Assembly: GCA_963761905.1 (NCBI GenBank)
Contig: CAVXIQ010000006.1
Location: forward strand, 372,001 to 436,000
Origin: Gaiellasilicea sp963761905
GTDB lineage: Bacteria > Actinomycetota > Thermoleophilia > Gaiellales > Gaiellaceae
Length of the DNA: 64,000 nt
Direction of reading: 5' to 3'
How positions within the stretch are numbered: position 1 is the first letter of the stretch; each line of letters starts with the position of its first letter. The notes under the pieces were generated by a model, which was not told where the DNA came from, ran no database searches, and saw only the letters and a list, made by a program, of their open reading frames with translations. A program made the translations under genes and the position numbers. Below are positions 19,285 through 28,727 of this stretch, in pieces.

Positions 19285-19550
19285 GAGAGCGCTGGTTCGG
19301 CCGAACGGGACGGCGCGTGCCTGAGCTCGCGCTCGAGGGGTCGCTCGACGTGGCTGACGCGCTCGTGCTCGAGGACGTCTCCGATCTCGAGGCGCTGCGG
19401 GCAGCGCACGAGGCGGGCACGCCCGTCGTCGTCCGCGCGGACTCCGCCGAGCGCGTGCAGGCGGCGCTTGCCCGGCCCGAGGTGGCCTCGGTGCTCGTCC
19501 CGTCCGAGGAGCTGCTCGGGCTCGACCTGACCGAGCTGACCTACGGGTGA
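19281..19550 (+). CDS. Small conserved-looking protein, unknown
   Basis: 89 residues starting at a GTG that overlaps the hydrolase stop by four bases, which is good evidence for translation. The composition (acidic, leucine/valine rich, e.g. SLDVADALVLEDVSDLEAL and PVVVRADSAERVQAAL) looks like a small alpha/beta protein. I see no known motif or membrane segment. It ends four bases before the DUF1028 gene. Function unknown; it may act with its operon partners. Confidence 0.55.
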   Translation: MRERWFGRTGRRVPELALEGSLDVADALVLEDVSDLEALRAAHEAGTPVVVRADSAERVQAALARPEVASVLVPSEELLGLDLTELTYG

Positions 19551-19554
19551 GCTC

Positions 19555-20406
19555 GTGTTGAAGCGACACAAGCGCCCGTTCGCGCCGCCGATCAGCACCT
19601 ACTCGATCGTCGCCTGCGACCTCGAGGCGGGTCAGTGGGGCGTCGCGGTGCAGTCGAAGTTCCTCGCCGTCGGGTCGGTCGTTCCCTGGGCCGAGCCGCA
19701 CGTCGGTGCAGTCGCGACCCAGTCGTATGCGAATCCCCGCTACGGCCCGGACGGGCTCGCCCTCCTGCGCCAGGGACTCGCCGCCGACGACGTCGTGCGC
19801 CGGCTGACCGAGGCCGACGACGAGCGCGAGAGCCGCCAGCTCGGGATCGTCGACTCGGCAGGCCGCGGCGCCTCCTTCACCGGCTCGGGCTGCCACGACT
19901 GGGCCGGCGGCCGCACGGGCGCCGGCTACGCGGCGCAGGGGAACATCCTCGTCTCCGCAGACACCGTCGACGCGCTCGCGGAGACGTTCGAGTCGTCGTC
20001 CGGCCCACTGGCCGAGCGGCTGCTCGAGTGTCTCGCCGGCGCGCAGGCTGCGGGCGGCGACCGCCGCGGCCAGCAGTCCGCCTCGCTGCTAGTGGTCGAG
20101 CGCGACGGCGGCTATGCCAGGCTCTCCGACCTCGTCGTCGACTTGCGCGTCGATGACCACGAGCGGCCGATCGAGGAGCTGCGCCGGCTCTACGGAATCC
20201 ACGACGCGCTCTTCGGCAAGACGGCGCGCTCGGAGTGGCTGCCCGTGGACGACGAGCTGCGAGCGGAGCTGGACGAGCGGCTCGACAAGCTCGGCTACGC
20301 GAGCCTCGCGGACTGGGCCGGCGTCGAGAACCTGGAGGAACGCGTCGACGGCGAGGACTCTGTCGATCCTGTCGTGCTGGAAGCGCTGAGGAGGCAATCG
20401 GGATGA
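19555..20406 (+). CDS. DUF1028 family protein
   Basis: 283 residues. The N-terminal 210 residues match the DUF1028 family: YSIVACDLEAGQWGVAVQSK, then VGSVVPWAEPHVGAVATQSY, then GYAAQGNIL. This family resembles Ntn-hydrolases, with the N-terminal strand order of proteasome-like folds, but its activity is unknown. A C-terminal extension (about residues 215-283) is acidic and helical and may be a peptidoglycan-binding-like or linker region. GTG start at 19555; the stop overlaps the next ATG. Confidence 0.8.
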   Translation: MLKRHKRPFAPPISTYSIVACDLEAGQWGVAVQSKFLAVGSVVPWAEPHVGAVATQSYANPRYGPDGLALLRQGLAADDVVRRLTEADDERESRQLGIVDSAGRGASFTGSGCHDWAGGRTGAGYAAQGNILVSADTVDALAETFESSSGPLAERLLECLAGAQAAGGDRRGQQSASLLVVERDGGYARLSDLVVDLRVDDHERPIEELRRLYGIHDALFGKTARSEWLPVDDELRAELDERLDKLGYASLADWAGVENLEERVDGEDSVDPVVLEALRRQSG

Positions 20407-21047
20407 AGGGCTGGGAAACCGCAAAGCTGGACGAGATCGAGGATCTGCCCGGGCCCGGGACGCTCCGCTGGACGCCGGTCCGGCGCCACTTCGACGTCCG
20501 GGCCTTCGGCGTCAACGCCTATACCGCCAGGGAGGCCGGGCAGGACGTCGTCGAGGAGCACACCGAGAAGTCGAACGGGCACGAGGAGCTCTACGTCGTC
20601 GTCGCCGGACACGCCCGCTTCACGCTCGACGGCGAGGAGATCGACGCCCCTGCGGGGACGCTCGTCTTCCTGCGCGACCCCGCGGTGCGACGATCAGCGA
20701 TCGCGGTCGAGGCGCCGACCACCGTGCTCGCGCTAGGCGGGAAGCCGGGTGAGCCCTACACGGTCTCGGCGTGGGAATCGTGGTTTGCGGCGACGCCGAA
20801 GGGCCAGGCGGGCGACCACGAGGGCGCGATCGCGGAGATCGACGCAGGCTTCGAGCACAATCCCGACCACCCGATGCTCTTCTACCAGCGCGCCTGCTGG
20901 GAGGCGCTCGCCGGTCGCTCCGACGAAGCGCTCGCAGATCTGAACCGCGCCGTCGAGCTCGGCGGCGACACGTTCCGCGAGTACGCCTCCGACGACGAGG
21001 ATCTCGACTCGATCCGCGCCGACCCGCGCTTCCCCGGTCCGGGCTAG
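20403..21047 (+). CDS. Cupin domain fused to TPR-like tail
   Basis: 214 residues. A cupin barrel occupies about residues 30-120: EEHTEKSNGHEELYVVVAGHARFTLDGEE is read as EEHTEK, GHEELYVVVAGHA and FTLDGEEIDAPAGTLVF, giving histidine and glutamate metal ligands. A tetratricopeptide-like tail (GDHEGAIAEIDAGFEHNPDHPML, YQRACWEALAGRSDEALADL) follows from about residue 135. The fusion suggests a ligand sensor with a protein-binding tail; that is inference. Coupled by ATGA to DUF1028. Its stop shares CTAG (21044-21047) with the convergent dehydrogenase. Confidence 0.75.
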   Translation: MKGWETAKLDEIEDLPGPGTLRWTPVRRHFDVRAFGVNAYTAREAGQDVVEEHTEKSNGHEELYVVVAGHARFTLDGEEIDAPAGTLVFLRDPAVRRSAIAVEAPTTVLALGGKPGEPYTVSAWESWFAATPKGQAGDHEGAIAEIDAGFEHNPDHPMLFYQRACWEALAGRSDEALADLNRAVELGGDTFREYASDDEDLDSIRADPRFPGPG

Positions 21048-21780
21048 GAGTCACCGGGGAGCCGCAGGCCCGCGGCGCGTTCCCGCAGATCCGGCGCGAA
21101 ACCGTCGAACTCCGGCTTCGCCGCGACGAGCACGATTCCGTGCTTGCTCGCCGACGAAGGACGCGATCAGTCCTTCCAGTCCGACCGCGAGCGCGAACGC
21201 CTTGTGCGCCTGCTCGCCGCCGAACGGGACGAGCTCGTCCGGTTGTGCCGCGCCGCGGATCACGTCGCCGTAGGTGACGGCGCCCATCGAGACGTCGACG
21301 ACGATCGGCTCTCCTTCCGGGTTCGGAAGCCCGATCGCGAGCGGGGTCGTGCCGACGAGCGGCTCGCCGCCGTCCGGATGCGGCAGCCGCGCCGGCGACG
21401 AGGCGGTGAGCGCCGCGACGAGACCTGCCTCGGCAAGCCACCGAACCCAGTAGCCGAGGTGGCCGGTCGGGAACGCATCGGCTGCGACCACTCGCACGGG
21501 AGACGGTTCCGCCTCGACCAGCTCGGCGCAGATCTCCGCGAGCACGAGATAGCCGAGTGCGCCGCGCGACTCCCAGAAGTCGAAGCCCGGGTAGCTCGCC
21601 GCCTTGACGGGTCGCGCCGCCGGCGTCGAGCTCCTGCGTCTCGAGCCACTCGATCCTCGCGTGGCCGTGCCCGAGCTTGCCGCGTCGCTCGGCGTCGTCG
21701 AAGTGGGCGAAGAGGGTCTCGACGTCAGCCGCCCCGAACCCGAGCGCCGCGAGGCGACGTCGCGCTTCGTCAGGCTGCAC
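21044..21780 (-). CDS. LDH2-family malate/lactate/ureidoglycolate-type dehydrogenase (two apparent frameshifts)
   Basis: NAD(P)-dependent oxidoreductase of the Ldh2/MdlA fold. Pieces in three frames assemble to about 245 residues: an N-terminal helical part (ALGFGAADVETLFAHFDDAE), a middle part with the family region GTTPLAIGLPNPEGEPIVVDVSMGAV read as TTPLAIGLPNP and VVDVSMGAVTYGD, and a C-terminus KHGIVLVAAKPEFDGF. Shifts sit at 21609-21611 (one extra base in GGG) and about 21145-21152, both net +1. The protein is short for the family (usually 330 or more), so the substrate is uncertain and it may be degenerate. GTG start at 21780 overlaps the HAD gene by 11 bases. Confidence 0.65.
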
Positions 21781-22549
21781 GCCGACGCGCTGCCCAGACC
21801 GCGGCGCCTGCTCCAAGCGCGAGCGGGATTCCGAGGAGCGCCGGCCGCAACCGGCGAACCGCCGGGAACGCGAGCTCGCTGAACTCGCTCACCGGCCAGC
21901 CGCGCTCTCGGGCGATCTGCGCGAGCCTCCGATCCGGGTTGACGACGACCGGGTTGCCGACCGCCTCGAGGAACGGGAGGTCGGTGTGGCTGTCCGAGTA
22001 GGCGGTCGAAGCGGCGAGGTCGAATCCCTCCGCCGCCGCGAGCTCCCGCACCGCGGCCGCCTTGCCCTCACCGTGACAGGCCCGGAGCGAGACGCCGGTG
22101 TAGACGCCGTCCTCGATCTCGCACGTCGAGCCGAGCGCGCCGTCGAAGCCGAGCTCGCGCGCGAGCTCCTCGACGATCTCCTGGAGCGTCGCCGAGACGA
22201 TGTAGACGGGCTCGCCGCGCTCCCGGTGCCGCGCGACGAGCGCGAGCGGATCGGAGTAGACGAGCGGCTTGAGCACCGGCTCCATGGCCTCGGCGACCAT
22301 CGTCCGAAGGTCGTCGACCCGGAAGCCCTTGAGGATCATCATCCCGTCCTCGGAGGCCTTGCGAACGGTCTCGGCGCCGGCGCCTCGAGCCACGAAGAGA
22401 AGCTGCCAGGCGGCCGCCTTGGCGAGCTGGCCGCGGCCGATCACGCCGTGCTGGCGGAACGAGCCCGCCAGCGCGAGCGCGCTCGAGCGCCGGAGCAGCG
22501 TCCGGTCGAGGTCGAAGAAGGCGGCTGCGCGCCCGTTGGTCGCGCTCAC
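21770..22549 (-). CDS. HAD-superfamily phosphatase (HAD-IB, SerB-like)
   Basis: 259 residues with all four HAD motifs: FFDLDRTLL (nucleophile D13, acid D15), VSAT, a lysine in GEGKAAAVREL, and YSDSHTDLPFLEAVGNPVVVNPD. The helical cap between motifs and the size match the HAD-IB group that includes phosphoserine and lipid-phosphate phosphatases. A C-terminal hydrophobic segment (LLGIPLALGAGAAVWA) may tether it to the membrane. GTG start at 22549 overlaps the mrp stop (GTGA). Confidence 0.85.
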   Translation of the reverse strand: MSATNGRAAAFFDLDRTLLRRSSALALAGSFRQHGVIGRGQLAKAAAWQLLFVARGAGAETVRKASEDGMMILKGFRVDDLRTMVAEAMEPVLKPLVYSDPLALVARHRERGEPVYIVSATLQEIVEELARELGFDGALGSTCEIEDGVYTGVSLRACHGEGKAAAVRELAAAEGFDLAASTAYSDSHTDLPFLEAVGNPVVVNPDRRLAQIARERGWPVSEFSELAFPAVRRLRPALLGIPLALGAGAAVWAARRRAA

Positions 22550-23610
22550 GCGAGCAGCGTCAGCGGCTTCTGGATCGCGCCGGGCCGCGGTGTCGCCACG
22601 AGCTCCGCGATCGCGGTGAGCGCCCTAGCCGAAGGCGAATCGGGCCGCGACTCGACCACGGGCTCGCCACGGTCGCCCGCCTCGCGCAGCTGGACGTCCA
22701 GAGGCACCGAGCCGAGGAACGGCACCTCGAGCTGGCGCGCGAGGAGCTCCCCGCCGCCGGCGCCGAAGGCCTCGCCGGTCATGTTCTCGACGACGCCGAC
22801 GAGCCGCTGGCCGGTGCGCTGGGCCATCACGGCTGCACGCGAGGCGACCTCCTGGGCGAGCGGCTGCGGCGTCGTCACGACGAGCACCTCGGCGCGCGGC
22901 AGGAGCTGCCCGAGCGAGATCGCCATGTCGCCGGTACCGGGCGGCATGTCGATCACGAGCACGTCGAGCTCGCCCCAGTGGACGTCGGAGAGGAACTGCT
23001 CGAGGGCGCGGTGGAGCATCGGGCCACGCCACATCACCGGGCCGTTCTCGTCGAGGAAGTTGCCGATCGAGATGAACTTGAGCCGGCCGCGCACGGGCGG
23101 GACGATCATCTTGTCGACGACGATCGGGCGCTGGTTGATCCCCAGCAGGTGCGGGATCGAGTGACCGTAGATGTCCGCGTCGATCAGGCCGACGCTCTTC
23201 CCCTGCGCGTCGAGCGCGGCGGCGAGGTTGACGGTGAGCGAGGACTTGCCGACCCCGCCCTTGCCGCTCGCGACCGCGATCACGCGCGTGCGCGGATCGA
23301 GCGAGATCGACTTCTCGGGCCGGCCGCCGCGGAGGCGCGTCGTGAGCGCGGCCTTCTCCTCGGGGCTCATCACGTCGAAGCGGAGCTCGACACGGCGGAC
23401 GCCGGGAAGGGTGCCGACGTGCTCGGCCACCTGCTCCTCGAAGGAGTTGCGAAGCGGGCAGCCGGCGACGGTGAGCGCGATCGTCACCCGGACGTCGGGG
23501 CCGTCGATCTCGACGTCGCGCACCATCTCGAGCTCCGTCACGGGCTTCTGGAGCTCCGGATCGATCACGCGCTCGAGCGCGCGGAGGATCTCGTCGCGGT
23601 CGATGGCCAT
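22546..23610 (-). CDS. mrp: Mrp/ApbC-type Fe-S cluster carrier ATPase lacking the usual CxxC
   Basis: 354 residues. An N-terminal DUF59/MIP18 domain (about 1-85, with VAGCPLRNSF) is followed by a deviant Walker A (SGKGGVGKSS, 115-124) and the ParA-like motifs DADIYGHSIP and IDMPPGTGD. It is expected to bind and deliver Fe-S clusters. The segment after ENM, where most Mrp proteins carry CPxC for the bridging cluster, is shortened to ENMTGEAFGAGGG with no cysteine. Cluster binding by this protein is therefore uncertain. Sits in a minus-strand operon between the phosphatase genes. Confidence 0.88.
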   Translation of the reverse strand: MAIDRDEILRALERVIDPELQKPVTELEMVRDVEIDGPDVRVTIALTVAGCPLRNSFEEQVAEHVGTLPGVRRVELRFDVMSPEEKAALTTRLRGGRPEKSISLDPRTRVIAVASGKGGVGKSSLTVNLAAALDAQGKSVGLIDADIYGHSIPHLLGINQRPIVVDKMIVPPVRGRLKFISIGNFLDENGPVMWRGPMLHRALEQFLSDVHWGELDVLVIDMPPGTGDMAISLGQLLPRAEVLVVTTPQPLAQEVASRAAVMAQRTGQRLVGVVENMTGEAFGAGGGELLARQLEVPFLGSVPLDVQLREAGDRGEPVVESRPDSPSARALTAIAELVATPRPGAIQKPLTLLA

Positions 23611-23625
23611 GCTCAGAGGGTAGCC

Positions 23626-24428
23626 CTAGCTCGACAAGGCGCGGGCGAGCTCGGCGCACAGCTCGGGCGTTCCCGGCCGCCACGACCCGCGAGCGGCCGA
23701 GCAGGTCGAGCGGCGCCTGCGCGAACGGGGGCGCCTCGAAGAGGTCGATCGCGAGCCCGACCTCCCGCACGAGGAGCTGGCCGGCGGCGATGTCGACCGA
23801 GCGCGCCGGCTTCAGCGAGCAGACGCCGTCGACTCGGCCGGCGGCGAGGTGGCAGAGCGAGATCGCGAGCGAGCCCATGATCCGCAGGCGATACGCGAGA
23901 CCGGCGACGGCGGCGGCCTTGTCGGCGACCTCGGCCGTCGTCGTCGCCTCGAAGGAGAGGATCTCGATCTCGTCCTTCGGCCGGACGGCGCCCAGCGCGC
24001 GCCCGTTCAGCTGCGCGCCGCCGCCGCGCGTAGCCGTCCACTCCTCGCCCGAGCCGAAGTCGTAGACGTAGCCGAAGCAGACGTCGCCCATCGTCGGCCC
24101 GTCGGCGACGGCGACCGACAGCGAGAAGAACGGGATGTCGCGCTTGGCGTTCAGCGAGCCGTCGATCGGATCGACGACGACGCGCCACGGGCCGCCCGAG
24201 CCGTAGCTCGCCTCGCCGAGCTCCTCGGAGACGAGCGTGAACCCCTCTTCGACCTGCGCCAGCCGCGCGATCACGACGGCCTCGGCAGCGGCGTCGATCG
24301 CGGTCGTGTCGTCCCCGCCCTCGCCCACCTTCGCGACGGGCTCGCGCTCGACGCGGCTCGGCAGGTCGGCGAGCACGCCGCGGATGTCGCCGACGGACGC
24401 GCGACAGGCCTCGAGCCATGGCGCTCAC
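23626..24428 (-). CDS. Inositol monophosphatase family protein (frameshifts at both ends)
   Basis: Lithium-sensitive phosphatase fold acting on inositol phosphate, fructose-bisphosphate or PAP-like substrates. Motifs are DDTTAIDAAAE, EELGEASYG, the metal motif VVDPIDGSLN and a C-terminal SVDIAAGQLLVREVG. The GTG at 24428 is coupled to the upstream gene (GTGA) and reads in frame with PWLEACRASVGDIRGVLADL after one extra base near 24420 is dropped; otherwise the first usable start is GTG 24376. Near the end, removing one G at about 23672 restores GTPELCAELARALSS and the stop at 23626. Substrate unknown. Confidence 0.82.
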
Positions 24429-25499
24429 AGCGGGTGGAAGAGCAATCCGGAGAGCAGCTTCGGAAAGAAGTACGTGGTCTTCTGGGGCAGCACCTCGCCG
24501 CGCCGCGCGTAGGCGAAGACGTCCTCGATCCGCGTCGGCCGCATCAGGTACGCGACCTCCGCCTCGCCCTCGCGGACGCGCCGCAACGCCTCGGCCGCAT
24601 CGGGCGTATACGCGATTCCCTCGTGGCCGAGCGAGTCGACGAGCTGGACGTCCAGCAGGCCGGCCTCGCCGCGTACGACCGCGGCTCCGTCGCGCGTCAC
24701 CTCGACGACCGCCGGAGCTTGTGCTGCTCCAACGCGAAGTCCATTCAGCGCGACCTCGGGATCGGCCACCGGCTCGCGCTCGCCCTCGAGCCGCGCGGGG
24801 TCCGGCGAAGACGCGGTGCGTCGGAAAGATCTCCAGCCCGGGATCCTCGGTCGAGACGAGCACGACGAGCATCTGCGCGCTCGCCGGCGTTCCCTCCTCC
24901 TCGTGGTAGGCGAGCGCGGTCTCGTAGCGATGGTGGCCGTCCGCGATCAGGAGCTGCTTGTCGTCGAACGCCCGCACGACGCTGGGATCGTCGAGCCGCC
25001 AGAGGCTCGCGCCCTCGACCGCGAGGTCGGGTTCCCGCTCGGGCGCTTCGACGGGCGCCGGCCCGTCGTAGAGGAGGAAGATCGGCTCGAGCTGGACGCC
25101 GGTCGCGCGGAGCAGCCGCAGGCGCTCCTCCTTCGGCCCCGCATGCGTGCGCTCGTGCGGCAGCACCGTGGCTGTCTCGTAGGGCTCGACCTTCAGCGAG
25201 GCCACGACACCGGTCCTGCGCCGTTCGACCCCGTCCGGACCGACGTAGTCCTGAACGAGCAGCCAGACCGCCGGCGGCTCCTCGACGAGCACCCCCTCGG
25301 CTCGCCAGCGCTCGAGCGTCTGCCCCGCCTGCTGCGCCGAGTCCGGCAGCGTCAGGTGGACGACGTTGTGCAGGTGTTCGAGGTACCCCGCGCGCTGCTC
25401 GGCGGAGATCACGTCGTAGGGCGGCGCCACGAGCGACTCCAGCGGGCCCGCCTTCGCCTCGTCGTAGCGCAGCGCGCGAAAGGGCTTGACGACCGCCAT
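24425..25499 (-). CDS. DUF1015 family protein (one apparent frameshift)
   Basis: About 357 residues in two frames joined near 24803 (one extra G): RVFADPARLEGEREPVADP. The family pattern is clear: VVKPFRALRYD at the start, SLVAPPYDVISAEQRAGYLE, the long conserved run LLIADGHHRYETALAYHEEE split here as IADGHHRYETAL, and the C-terminal YLMRPTRIEDVFAYARRGEVLPQKTTYF read as MRPTRIEDVFAYA and LPQKTTYFFPK. The DGHHRYET signature places it in DUF1015, which resembles ParB/SerK-like free-serine kinases. First gene of the minus operon. Confidence 0.85.
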
Positions 25500-25533
25500 C
25501 GGCGCGAGCCTATCTACCTCCTAGACTCAGCTC

Positions 25534-26365
25534 GTGAGCACCATCAACGAGCTCGCAGAGGATCGCGTCGTCGAAGGCGTCTACGCCGTCGCGCGCAAGC
25601 AGCGGCTGCGGACGAAGAAGGGCGCGGCGTACCTCTCGCTCGAGCTCGTCGACCCGACGGGCCGGATCGAGGCCCGGATCTGGAACGACGTCGAGCTTCT
25701 CGACGGTCGCTTCGCCGAAGGCGATGCGGTGCGCGTGCTCGGCCGCGTCTCGAAGTTCGGGGAACGGCTCCAGCTGGACGTCCGTTCGGTCGAGGCGGCC
25801 GATGCGGATCCCGGCGAGCTGACGCCCAGGCTGCGCCGCGACGCGGACGAGCTCGACGGCTTTCTCGAGTTCCTCGCGGCGGAGATCGCGCATGCGGGGC
25901 TGGTGACGGTCGTGCGCCGCTTCACGGACGACTCGCAGCTTCGAGCCGCGCTCCGCACGCTCCCGGCCGCCGAGACGCACCACTCCTACGCGGGCGGGCT
26001 GCTCGAGCACACGGTCGGCGTCGCGACGCTTGCCCGGGAGACCGCGCAGCTCCATCCCCGCCTGCGCGCAGATCTGCTCCTCGCGGCCGCCCTGCTCCAC
26101 GACGTCGGCCGAGCCCGCGAGCTCGGTCGGCCGCCGGCGTTCCGGCCCACCGAGGAGGGGCGGCTGCTCGGCCACGTCCACCTCGGGCTTCGGCTGATCG
26201 AGGAACGGGCCGAGGCGCTCGACGTCGCGGTTCGCGACGGAGCTGCTCCATGCGGTTGCCTGCCACCACGACCGAGGCGCCGCCCGCACGGCGGAGGCGT
26301 CCGTGCTCTACCACGCGAACCAGCTCGATGCCGTCGCCGCGACGCGGCCCGTCGGCACCGACTGA
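25534..26365 (+). CDS. OB-fold plus HD-domain phosphohydrolase/exonuclease, YhaM-like (one apparent frameshift)
   Basis: 277 residues. An N-terminal OB nucleic-acid-binding domain (KKGAAYLSLELVDPTGRIEARIWND region) is followed by an HD domain: HHSYAGGLLEHTVGVATLA, LLLAAALLHDVGRARELG. This order matches the YhaM/CBF1 3'-5' exoribonuclease family, although the protein is about 35 residues shorter. The last 45 residues are shifted; dropping one G at 26239-26240 gives DELLHAVACHHDRG and VLYHANQLDAVAA, restoring the HD-family C-terminus. GTG start; divergent from DUF1015 by 34 bases. Confidence 0.82.
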
Positions 26366-26375
26366 GCCTCGAGGC

Positions 26376-27209
26376 ATGGCCGCGATCCTGCTCGCGCTCG
26401 GCGCGGCCGTCTCCTACGGCGTCGGCGACTTCCTGGGCGGCCTGACCTCCCGCCGCGCTCACGTCCTCGCCGTCCTCCTCGTCTCGCAGGCCGTTGGGGC
26501 TGCGGCCGTCACGGTGTGGGTGCTCGTCGCAGGCGAGCCGTTCCTCGGGTCGCGCGCAGCGCTGGCCGCAGCGGCAGCCGGGCTCTGCGGCCTGCTCGGC
26601 CTCGGCGGGCTCTACCGCGGGATGGCGATCGGAGCCATGGGAGTCGTCGCGCCGATCTCTGCGGTCGCGGCGGCGATCCCGTTCGCCGTCGGGATCGCAC
26701 GCGGCGAGCGGCCGTCGGCGCTCCAGGTCGTCGGAGCGCTCGTCGCGCTGCTCGGGCTCGCGCTCGTGTCGCGTCCGGAGGGCGAGGTCGGAGCGCGCCT
26801 GGCGTCCGGGGTGGGGCTGGCGCTCGTCGCCGCGCTGGGCTTCGGCTTCTACTTCGTCTTCCTGGACATCGCGGCAGACGACAGCCCCTCCTGGGCCGTC
26901 CTCGTGGCGCGGCTGACGTCGTCGACGGTTGCGCTCCTGGCGACGCTCGCCGTGGGCGTCTCGCTCGCGATGCCGCGCCGGGTGCTCATCGCGGTGCTCG
27001 CCGTCGGCGTCTGTGACGTCGGCGCCAATGTCCTCTTCGCACTCGCGTCGACCCGTGGGCTCGTGAGCGTGGTCTCGGTGCTGACGTCGCTCTATCCGGC
27101 CGTGACGGTCGCGCTCGCAGCGCTGCTCCTGCACGAGCGCCTCGGCCGCGTCCAGCTCGCCGGTGCGGCGGCCGTGCTCGCAGGCGCCGCGCTCCTCGCG
27201 GCCGGTTAG
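26376..27209 (+). CDS. EamA/DMT-superfamily transporter
   Basis: 277 residues, ten predicted membrane helices in two five-helix halves (the second begins near residue 145), the hallmark of drug/metabolite transporters. Characteristic positions include GLYRGMAIGAMGVVAPISAV in the first half and LTSLYPAVTVALAALLLHERLG in the second. Substrate cannot be read from sequence. Starts 10 bases after the HD gene. Its TAG stop shares four bases (27206-27209) with the stop of convergent ychF. Confidence 0.88.
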   Translation: MAAILLALGAAVSYGVGDFLGGLTSRRAHVLAVLLVSQAVGAAAVTVWVLVAGEPFLGSRAALAAAAAGLCGLLGLGGLYRGMAIGAMGVVAPISAVAAAIPFAVGIARGERPSALQVVGALVALLGLALVSRPEGEVGARLASGVGLALVAALGFGFYFVFLDIAADDSPSWAVLVARLTSSTVALLATLAVGVSLAMPRRVLIAVLAVGVCDVGANVLFALASTRGLVSVVSVLTSLYPAVTVALAALLLHERLGRVQLAGAAAVLAGAALLAAG

Positions 27210-28127
27210 ACGTTGAAGCGGATGTTGAGCACGTCGCCGTCCTGCACCTCGTAGGACTTGCCCTCGAGCCGCTGCGTCCCGCGCCGCGCCGCCTCGGCGT
27301 GCGAGCCGGCCTCGAGCAGGTCGCCGGCCGTGATCGTCTCGGCCCGGATGAACCCGCGTGCGATGTCGGAGTGGATCGTCGCCGCGGCGTCGAGCGCCGA
27401 CTCGCCGCGCCGCAGCGTCCAGGCCCGCGTCTCCTTCTCGCCTGCGGTGAAGAACGTGATCAGACCGAGTGCCTCGGAGAGCCGGCGCACGATCTCGGCG
27501 AGCGCGGACGGCCCCTCGCGATAGGCGGCGGCCTCCTCCTCGGGTAGCTCCGCGAGCTCCGCCTCGAGCTGGAGGTCGATCCCGCCCGGCCCGTTGACGA
27601 TCGAGATCAGCGGCTTCGTCGTCAGCGGCTCGAGCTCGCCGGGGAGCTCACCCTCGAAGTCCTGGAGGGTGTGACCGGCGTCGAGGTGCGCGAGCAGCGT
27701 CCCTCAGCACCTCGAGCTCCTTCCGCAGCGCCGCGTCGCCCGACTTCGCCTGCTTCTCGACGCGCTCGAGCCGGCGCTCGACGTGGTCGCGATCGGCGAC
27801 GAGCAGCTCGAGCTGGAGCGTCTCGAGGTCGGACGCCGGATCGCCGCCGGGCGTGAATCCGTCTGCGACCGCCAGGACGGCATCGACCTGGCGCAAGCCG
27901 CCGAGGAGCGCCGGCCCCGTCCCGGGCACGTCGACGACGCGAATCGTCGCCGGCGTCACCTTCCGCGCCCCAACGAGCGCCGCGAGCTGCCCGAGCCGCT
28001 CGTCCGCGATCGTCGCCATCCCGACGTTCTCCTTGCCGAACCCGGCCCCGCCGGTCTTCGTCAGCGCCGTGAAGAGCGTCGTCTTCCCCGCCCCCGGCAG
28101 GCCCACGATTCCGACCTCGAGCGCCAT
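27206..28127 (-). CDS. ychF: YchF/OLA1-type ATPase (one apparent frameshift)
   Basis: About 306 residues. N-terminal G domain with the P-loop GLPGAGKTT (9-17) and VVDVPGTGPALLGG, then a coiled-coil insert, then VNGPGGIDLQLEAEL and the C-terminal TGS domain (LITFFTAGEKETRAWTLRRG). YchF binds ATP rather than GTP and associates with ribosomes. The frame breaks at about 27702; dropping one base from the CCC there gives LRTLLAHLDAGHTLQDFEG. The protein is shorter than the E. coli form (363) through a smaller insert. Immediately downstream of the sigma factor gene. Confidence 0.87.
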
Positions 28128-28706
28128 CTATTGCTCTTCGGTGGACGCAGCGAGCTGCCGCTGGAGCGAGCCGAGCGCGCGATGCTGGAGGCTCTTTACG
28201 GCGCCCTCGGTCTTGTCGAGGATCGTCGCTGCCTCGCCGTTCGAGAAGTTGAAGACGAACTTGAGCGTCAGCACCTGCTGCTGATCCATCGAGAGCGACT
28301 CGATCAGGTCGAGCATCGACTGGCGGCCGATCGCCTGGAACGCCTCGTCCTCGGCGGAGCGCTCCTGCGAGTCGCGCGGCTCCGGCACCTCCTCCTCCGG
28401 CTGCCAGCGGCGGTTGGCGCGGAAGTGATCCATCGAGAGGTTGTGCGCGATCCGGAAGAGCCAGGCCGAGAACGGCGCCGCCTGGAAGCGGAACTTGCCG
28501 ATCGACTCGAGCATCCGGAGGAAGGTCTGCGTCGTCAGGTCCTCGGCGTCGTGGCGGTTGCCGACCGTCATGTGGAGGTAGCTGTAGATCCGGTCGAAAT
28601 GGATCAGGTACAGCTCCTCGAGCGCCGTCCGCTCGCCCAGCTGCGCGCGCTCGACGAGCTTGCGGACCTCCGCGCCCGAAAGGCTCTTCTGCACCGTCTC
28701 CGCCAC
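28128..28706 (-). CDS. ECF-type RNA polymerase sigma factor
   Basis: 192 residues with region 2 (YSYLHMTVGNRHDAEDLTTQ, FRIAHNLSMDHFRANRR) and region 4 (MDQQQVLTLKFVFNFSNGEA, KTEGAVKSLQHRALGSL), the standard two-domain ECF layout. The expected DDP/AED contact motif of region 2 is DAED. No anti-sigma factor gene follows: the next gene, ychF, starts on the base after the stop. Regulation may be through the C-terminal tail or unlinked factors; that is inference. Confidence 0.9.
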   Translation of the reverse strand: MAETVQKSLSGAEVRKLVERAQLGERTALEELYLIHFDRIYSYLHMTVGNRHDAEDLTTQTFLRMLESIGKFRFQAAPFSAWLFRIAHNLSMDHFRANRRWQPEEEVPEPRDSQERSAEDEAFQAIGRQSMLDLIESLSMDQQQVLTLKFVFNFSNGEAATILDKTEGAVKSLQHRALGSLQRQLAASTEEQ

Positions 28707-28727
28707 GCGCCTCGTCTCCCCGGCCCG

